NCBI GenBank assembly: GCA_009924885.1
Contig: RFQS01000082.1
Span: 1 to 9,207 of the forward strand
Direction: 5' to 3'
Length of the DNA: 9,207 nt
Origin: Pseudomonadota bacterium
GTDB lineage: Bacteria; Cyanobacteriota; Vampirovibrionia; LMEP-6097
Shown here in pieces: positions 6,407 to 9,207 of this stretch. The first letter of the stretch is position 1. Every line of letters starts with the position of its first letter. The notes under the pieces are model-generated. The model was not told the DNA's origin, did no database searches, and saw only the letters and a list, made by a program, of their open reading frames with translations. Position numbers and translations under genes: made by a program.

Positions 6407-8283
6407 ATAAATGCAAGAAAATCATGTGTCTCGTACATTTCTTCTGTCTTATGACTAGCTGGTGCACCTGCGATTTTTAATCTTACTCCTTGATTTGTTG
6501 TATCAGAGCGAATTCCTAAAGTAGCTAATCCTAGTTGAGAATAGGCTTTCTCTGTTTCAGCATCAGTTCTGCGAGGGTCTGGGCATACATGTCCTGAGCC
6601 GAATATCATCAAATATTTAGGATTGCTTTCTATACTGGCTTCTATCGCAGCTTGAATTCTCTCTACAATAAAAGGCTCTGATTCACCTTGTCTAGTTGGA
6701 CCGCACCATTGAGCTTGGTTTTCAGTATATCTTAGGTTAATTTGATTATTGCCTTTGTCATAACTTCCTTTAGGTGTTGAAGTATTATCAGAATCTGTGC
6801 AGATAATACTTACTTGATTATTTTTAGCAGCTTTTAGTAAAGTTTCCCAAGAGCCTCTAGTGGGGCTGTTTCCACAGAAATTATTTAGAAATGCATTTAG
6901 ATTTTCTTCTGCTCGCTGTGAGTCTTTCTCGTCCATAAAAGAATCTAGGCCTTTTTGAAATCTATGATTAATTTCTAGTGCGATAAAGCTCAGTCCAGCC
7001 CTTTTTAAATCTGGCATTAACCTAGCTATTTCTTCACGATGTTTAACATCTTCGTGATTTTCTCCTATAGCTAGTCCAGGAAAGAGCTCCCAAGTATTTG
7101 TAATAAATTTTAATAGAGGTTCTTGGGCATTAGAGCTCTCACTTAGACTGTTCTTTAGTGTCTGAATTTTCTCTTCTATCTCTGGAGAACGTTTTTCTAA
7201 GGACTCTAAATAAACCTGTTCGTGTTTTTCATTTTTTAGAAATTGTTGAAAGGCTTCTGATAAGACTGCTGCACGTAAATCTGTTTTATTAAAAATTATT
7301 GTATTCCATGTCGAGGGTTCAAACTTAGCCATTATGAGAAAAGCATTAGTAAAATCCGCTTCGTTAAAGTTTCCAGATAAATGTGCTTCTGATAAATTAG
7401 TACCTGTAAATCTAGTACCTTGAGCGTTTACGTCTTTTAGTGAGGCTGCTTCTAAATCTGCACCTATAAAGTTAGCCTGACTAAGATTGGCTTTATTTAA
7501 AATTACTCCTTGAAGTAAGTTATTTTGCATTTTTGGTATACCAGCTTCAACAAATTTTCTGGATTCCTTCGCATCAGATTTCATACTCATATACCCACGA
7601 GCATTGAAAATGTATTCTGTCTCCTGATCAACTGATAAATTTGCATTACTTAGATTTGCACCACTTAAATTTGCCTCTCTGAGTGAAGTTCCTTGGAGAT
7701 TTGCGTCAGTAAACTCAGCTCCAGTCATTATATTTTTATCAAAATTTAGACATCCAAGATCTGATTTAGAGAAATTAGCATTAGTAAAATTAACATCACT
7801 GAGATCTAGAAGAGACCAGTGTCTTAGGTCTCTCCCAGAGAAGTCTTGACCACTAAGGTTGCTTACTCCTAGTTCTTTTAAGCTGATTAAATTTGATAAA
7901 GCATCTAGTTTAAATCCATTACTTATATTTTTGATAATGGCAGAAGCCTTGTTATCTTCTATCTTGAAGCTTGTTTTAAGATCCTCTTTTAAGTTATTAA
8001 GCAGCTGATCTAGTTGTTGATTAATTTTGGTGCTGCTTTCTCCTGCTTCCACATTAAAGTTTTGAGTATTAATTTGCTTGTTTGTAAAATTTATTAGAGC
8101 TAACTTAATATTTCCAAGATGTTCAGAGGATTTAAAGCGGTTTATTAATTGGCTCTTTTGCTCTTGATTTGGAGATTGAATCTCCCGCTGAATCAGTCCG
8201 TCTAAATATGTTGATAATTTTCCTATTCTCGTATTGAAAATAGTATCTATATCTGTACTAATTCGAGAGTTTACTACAAGCAT
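6403..8283 (-). CDS. Pentapeptide-repeat protein with C-terminal Tiki/TraB/EreA/ChaN-like domain
   Basis: This 626-aa protein has three parts. Residues 1-140 are polar and helix-rich. Residues 142-216 and about 256-315 are pentapeptide repeats of the A(N/D)Lxx type (for example ANLSGANLSNANLS, 204-217), expected to fold as a right-handed quadrilateral beta-helix. The two blocks are split by a non-repeat insert at 217-255. After a helical linker (345-385), residues 400-626 carry LAIGENH (404-410), ALEI (435-438), IICTDSDN (493-500) and IFGSGH (560-565). The two GX2H motifs plus a Glu match the superfamily of Tiki proteases, TraB/PrgY, erythromycin esterase and haem-binding ChaN; the reaction cannot be told from sequence. 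There is no clear signal peptide or membrane helix. An effector or toxin-like role is possible but not shown. No Shine-Dalgarno precedes the ATG, although a good promoter does. The gene ends convergently in the ATPase stop codon. Confidence 0.75.
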   Translation of the reverse strand: MLVVNSRISTDIDTIFNTRIGKLSTYLDGLIQREIQSPNQEQKSQLINRFKSSEHLGNIKLALINFTNKQINTQNFNVEAGESSTKINQQLDQLLNNLKEDLKTSFKIEDNKASAIIKNISNGFKLDALSNLISLKELGVSNLSGQDFSGRDLRHWSLLDLSDVNFTNANFSKSDLGCLNFDKNIMTGAEFTDANLQGTSLREANLSGANLSNANLSVDQETEYIFNARGYMSMKSDAKESRKFVEAGIPKMQNNLLQGVILNKANLSQANFIGADLEAASLKDVNAQGTRFTGTNLSEAHLSGNFNEADFTNAFLIMAKFEPSTWNTIIFNKTDLRAAVLSEAFQQFLKNEKHEQVYLESLEKRSPEIEEKIQTLKNSLSESSNAQEPLLKFITNTWELFPGLAIGENHEDVKHREEIARLMPDLKRAGLSFIALEINHRFQKGLDSFMDEKDSQRAEENLNAFLNNFCGNSPTRGSWETLLKAAKNNQVSIICTDSDNTSTPKGSYDKGNNQINLRYTENQAQWCGPTRQGESEPFIVERIQAAIEASIESNPKYLMIFGSGHVCPDPRRTDAETEKAYSQLGLATLGIRSDTTNQGVRLKIAGAPASHKTEEMYETHDFLAFI

Positions 8284-8303
8284 TTATTTCGTACAAAGCA
8301 CCA

Positions 8304-8331
8304 TTTATAATAAATTTGACTAAAATGTGAA
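8304..8331 (-). promoter_or_regulatory. Candidate promoter of the pentapeptide-repeat gene
   Basis: On the minus strand TTCACA (8331-8326), a 16-base spacer and TATAAA (8309-8304) are close to the sigma-70 consensus. Initiation would fall near 8297, leaving about 13 bases before the ATG at 8283. The leader has no Shine-Dalgarno. The element overlaps the possible murC -35 sequence, so the two divergent promoters may compete. Confidence 0.5.
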
Positions 8332-8358
8332 TTTTACTATTTTACTGTAATATATAAT
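8316..8358 (+). promoter_or_regulatory. Candidate murC promoter elements
   Basis: Two partial solutions are visible. TTGACT (8316-8321) with TATTTT (8338-8343) gives a 16-base spacer. TATAAT (8353-8358) is a perfect -10 hexamer without a good -35. The TATAAT would start transcription about 4 bases before the ATG at 8369, so that start would be nearly leaderless, or translation would begin at the second ATG (8387). The sequence does not decide between them. Confidence 0.35.
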
Positions 8359-8368
8359 AACCACTTCC

Positions 8369-9070
8369 ATGACTTTGACTCAAACCATGAACTTAACAGA
8401 CTTTAAACACATTCGCTTTCTAGGAGCTGAGGGTATCGGCATGCGCGCTTTAATCGCCATTCTTGAAGATAAAATTTCACAAGGTGAATTAAACTCTGAT
8501 TTTAAAATTTCTAAAAGTGATCTTTCCTATAAAACTAATGATCCCTTAGACGCAAGTATAGACCTAGTAGTTCGCAGTACCGCAGTGAGAGCGGATGACC
8601 CCGATATGCTGTTTATGCAGAAGCATAATATTCCAGTGATACACCGCTCTGAGATGTTAAACCTGCTCAGCGAGAACGCTAAACAGATAGTTATTTCAGG
8701 CACTCATGGTAAAACCAGTACCTCAGCTTTGACCACGCATCTTCTAACTAAACTAGGCTTAGAGCCAGGCTTTGCGGTAGGTGGTGTACTAAAAGATTAT
8801 AAAGCTAATGGTAAAGCGGCTCCTAAATCTTCTGCTTTGAATGATGCTCCATCAGGCTATTTCGTCATGGAGGGTGATGAATCTGATAAAAGTTTTATGC
8901 GCACCACGCCATATATAGCGGTGGTGACTGACGTAGAGGCTGATCATTTAGAAAATTATCCTGGTGGGCTAGCTGAGATACAGGCTTGCTTTAAAGATTT
9001 TTTAGCAGATGTTTTTTTGAGTGAATCATACAGTTTGGCATTCGTATTATTGATGAAACGTCCTACATAA
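8369..9070 (+). pseudogene. murC: MurC, UDP-N-acetylmuramate--L-alanine ligase, 3'-truncated
   Basis: MurC adds L-alanine to UDP-MurNAc using ATP in cytoplasmic peptidoglycan precursor synthesis. This ORF has the N-terminal UDP-binding domain with the glycine-rich IRFLGAEGIGM (15-25), the ATP-binding loop GTHGKTST (111-118), EGDESD (168-173) and DVEADHLENY (188-197). Homology fades after about residue 214 (near 9010), where the next 19 residues (VFLSESY onward) are not MurC-like and end at TAA. Normal MurC is about 450-490 aa, so half of the central domain and the whole C-terminal domain are gone and the fragment should be inactive. No other frame to the right continues MurC, so this is not a simple frameshift. 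The start is either 8369 or the ATG at 8387, which fits the usual MurC N-terminus better; neither has a Shine-Dalgarno. G+C is visibly higher than in the neighbours. An intact copy is expected elsewhere if the cell makes peptidoglycan. Confidence 0.85.
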
Positions 9071-9207
9071 TATTCATACATCTCACTAACCAGATAAATT
9101 TGCTTACACATATCCACATACTCATAATCTTCTAATCTTTTGTCAATATCGTATATGATGGCAATATCGCCTAAATAGTCTATCATATCGTGAAGCCCTT
9201 TTAATGT
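8956..9207 (-). CDS. Partial unknown ORF entering from the right edge and fused across the murC junction
   Basis: The minus-strand frame is open from the window edge (upstream codons read TLKGLHD before the first internal Met at 9186) to a stop at 8956. Residues encoded by about 9013-9207 have coding-like composition, are rich in Tyr, Asp and Glu (for example MIDYLGDIAIIYDIDKRLED and MYEYYVGRFINNTN) and are not recognised. The last 17 or so residues, SAKKSLKQACISASPPG, are simply antisense murC and cannot be native. The gene has therefore probably lost its own 3' end at the same junction that broke murC. Its start and function lie outside the window. Confidence 0.45.
   Translation of the reverse strand, partial: TLKGLHDMIDYLGDIAIIYDIDKRLEDYEYVDMCKQIYLVSEMYEYYVGRFINNTNAKLYDSLKKTSAKKSLKQACISASPPG
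9003..9020. other. Rearrangement junction between murC and unrelated DNA
   Basis: MurC-like coding on the plus strand ends around 9010, and coding-like sequence on the minus strand begins around 9013, with a run of seven Ts at 9012-9018 between them. Sampled base composition falls from about 45% G+C in murC to about 30-32% G+C to the right. No inverted-repeat end or target duplication can be shown because the other side is outside the window. An insertion, a deletion with end joining, or an assembly chimera would all fit. Confidence 0.5.

Noticed and set aside
8956..9010. The C-terminal 17 or so residues of the right-edge minus-strand ORF
   Set aside because: They are antisense of the conserved MurC segment and arise only because the frame happens to stay open past the junction.
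9011..9067. The last 19 residues of the murC reading frame as genuine MurC sequence
   Set aside because: They (VFLSESYSLAFVLLMKRPT) do not resemble the MurC central domain, where a substrate-binding region should follow. The opposite strand is the coding-like one here, so this is a read-through tail.
1..9207. tRNA, rRNA, CRISPR arrays or a complete insertion sequence
   Set aside because: No cloverleaf, ribosomal RNA block, repeat-spacer array or transposase motif was recognised. No gene-free stretch is longer than about 195 bases.

Overview
The window is 9.2 kb of AT-rich bacterial DNA using the ordinary genetic code: all ORFs close with TAA or TAG, and Trp is read from TGG. It holds four long ORFs with recognisable domains, a truncated core gene (murC) and a second partial gene that runs off the right edge. 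A murC start implies a peptidoglycan-making bacterium. The species cannot be read from the sequence. The mix of a decayed or truncated defence operon, an AAA_14/DUF4143 ATPase, a pentapeptide-repeat protein and broken genes at both ends suggests an accessory, rearranged region. Hand counts on single 60-base lines give about 45-47% G+C inside murC (lines 8581 and 8701), against about 28-35% in sample lines elsewhere (5281, 7081, 9061, 9121).

Layout: (1) 11-75, a rho-independent terminator pointing right, for a gene lying left of the window. (2) 5003 down to 86, minus strand, a two-gene operon. A 1158-aa PLD-nuclease/SNF2-type helicase fusion is followed, with a 20-bp overlap, by the N-terminal 486 residues of an Eco57I/PglX-like N6-adenine methyltransferase. 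The methylase stops just after its SAM-binding motif I. (3) 5004-5197, a divergent control region with a 41-bp near-perfect palindrome and a second, looser inverted repeat. (4) 5198-6406, plus strand, a full-length AAA_14-DUF4143 ATPase. (5) 8283 down to 6403, minus strand, a 626-aa protein with a helical N-terminus, two blocks of pentapeptide repeats and a C-terminal domain with two GX2H motifs and a conserved Glu, as in the Tiki/TraB/EreA/ChaN superfamily. Its stop overlaps the ATPase stop. (6) 8284-8368, a divergent promoter region. (7) 8369 to about 9010, the N-terminal 45% or so of MurC, broken by a junction. (8) About 9013-9207, minus strand, a partial unknown ORF that reads across the junction into antisense murC.

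The helicase and methylase fragment look like the core of a restriction-like anti-phage system related in architecture to DISARM/BREX components (inference), now probably missing the modification activity. The ATPase shares the palindromic control region with that operon and may belong to the same island, but nothing in the sequence proves it. The pentapeptide-GX2H fusion is the most unusual protein by domain architecture. Both outer genes (methylase at left, murC at right) are cut at junctions with unrelated DNA, so the block has been rearranged or, less likely, misassembled.
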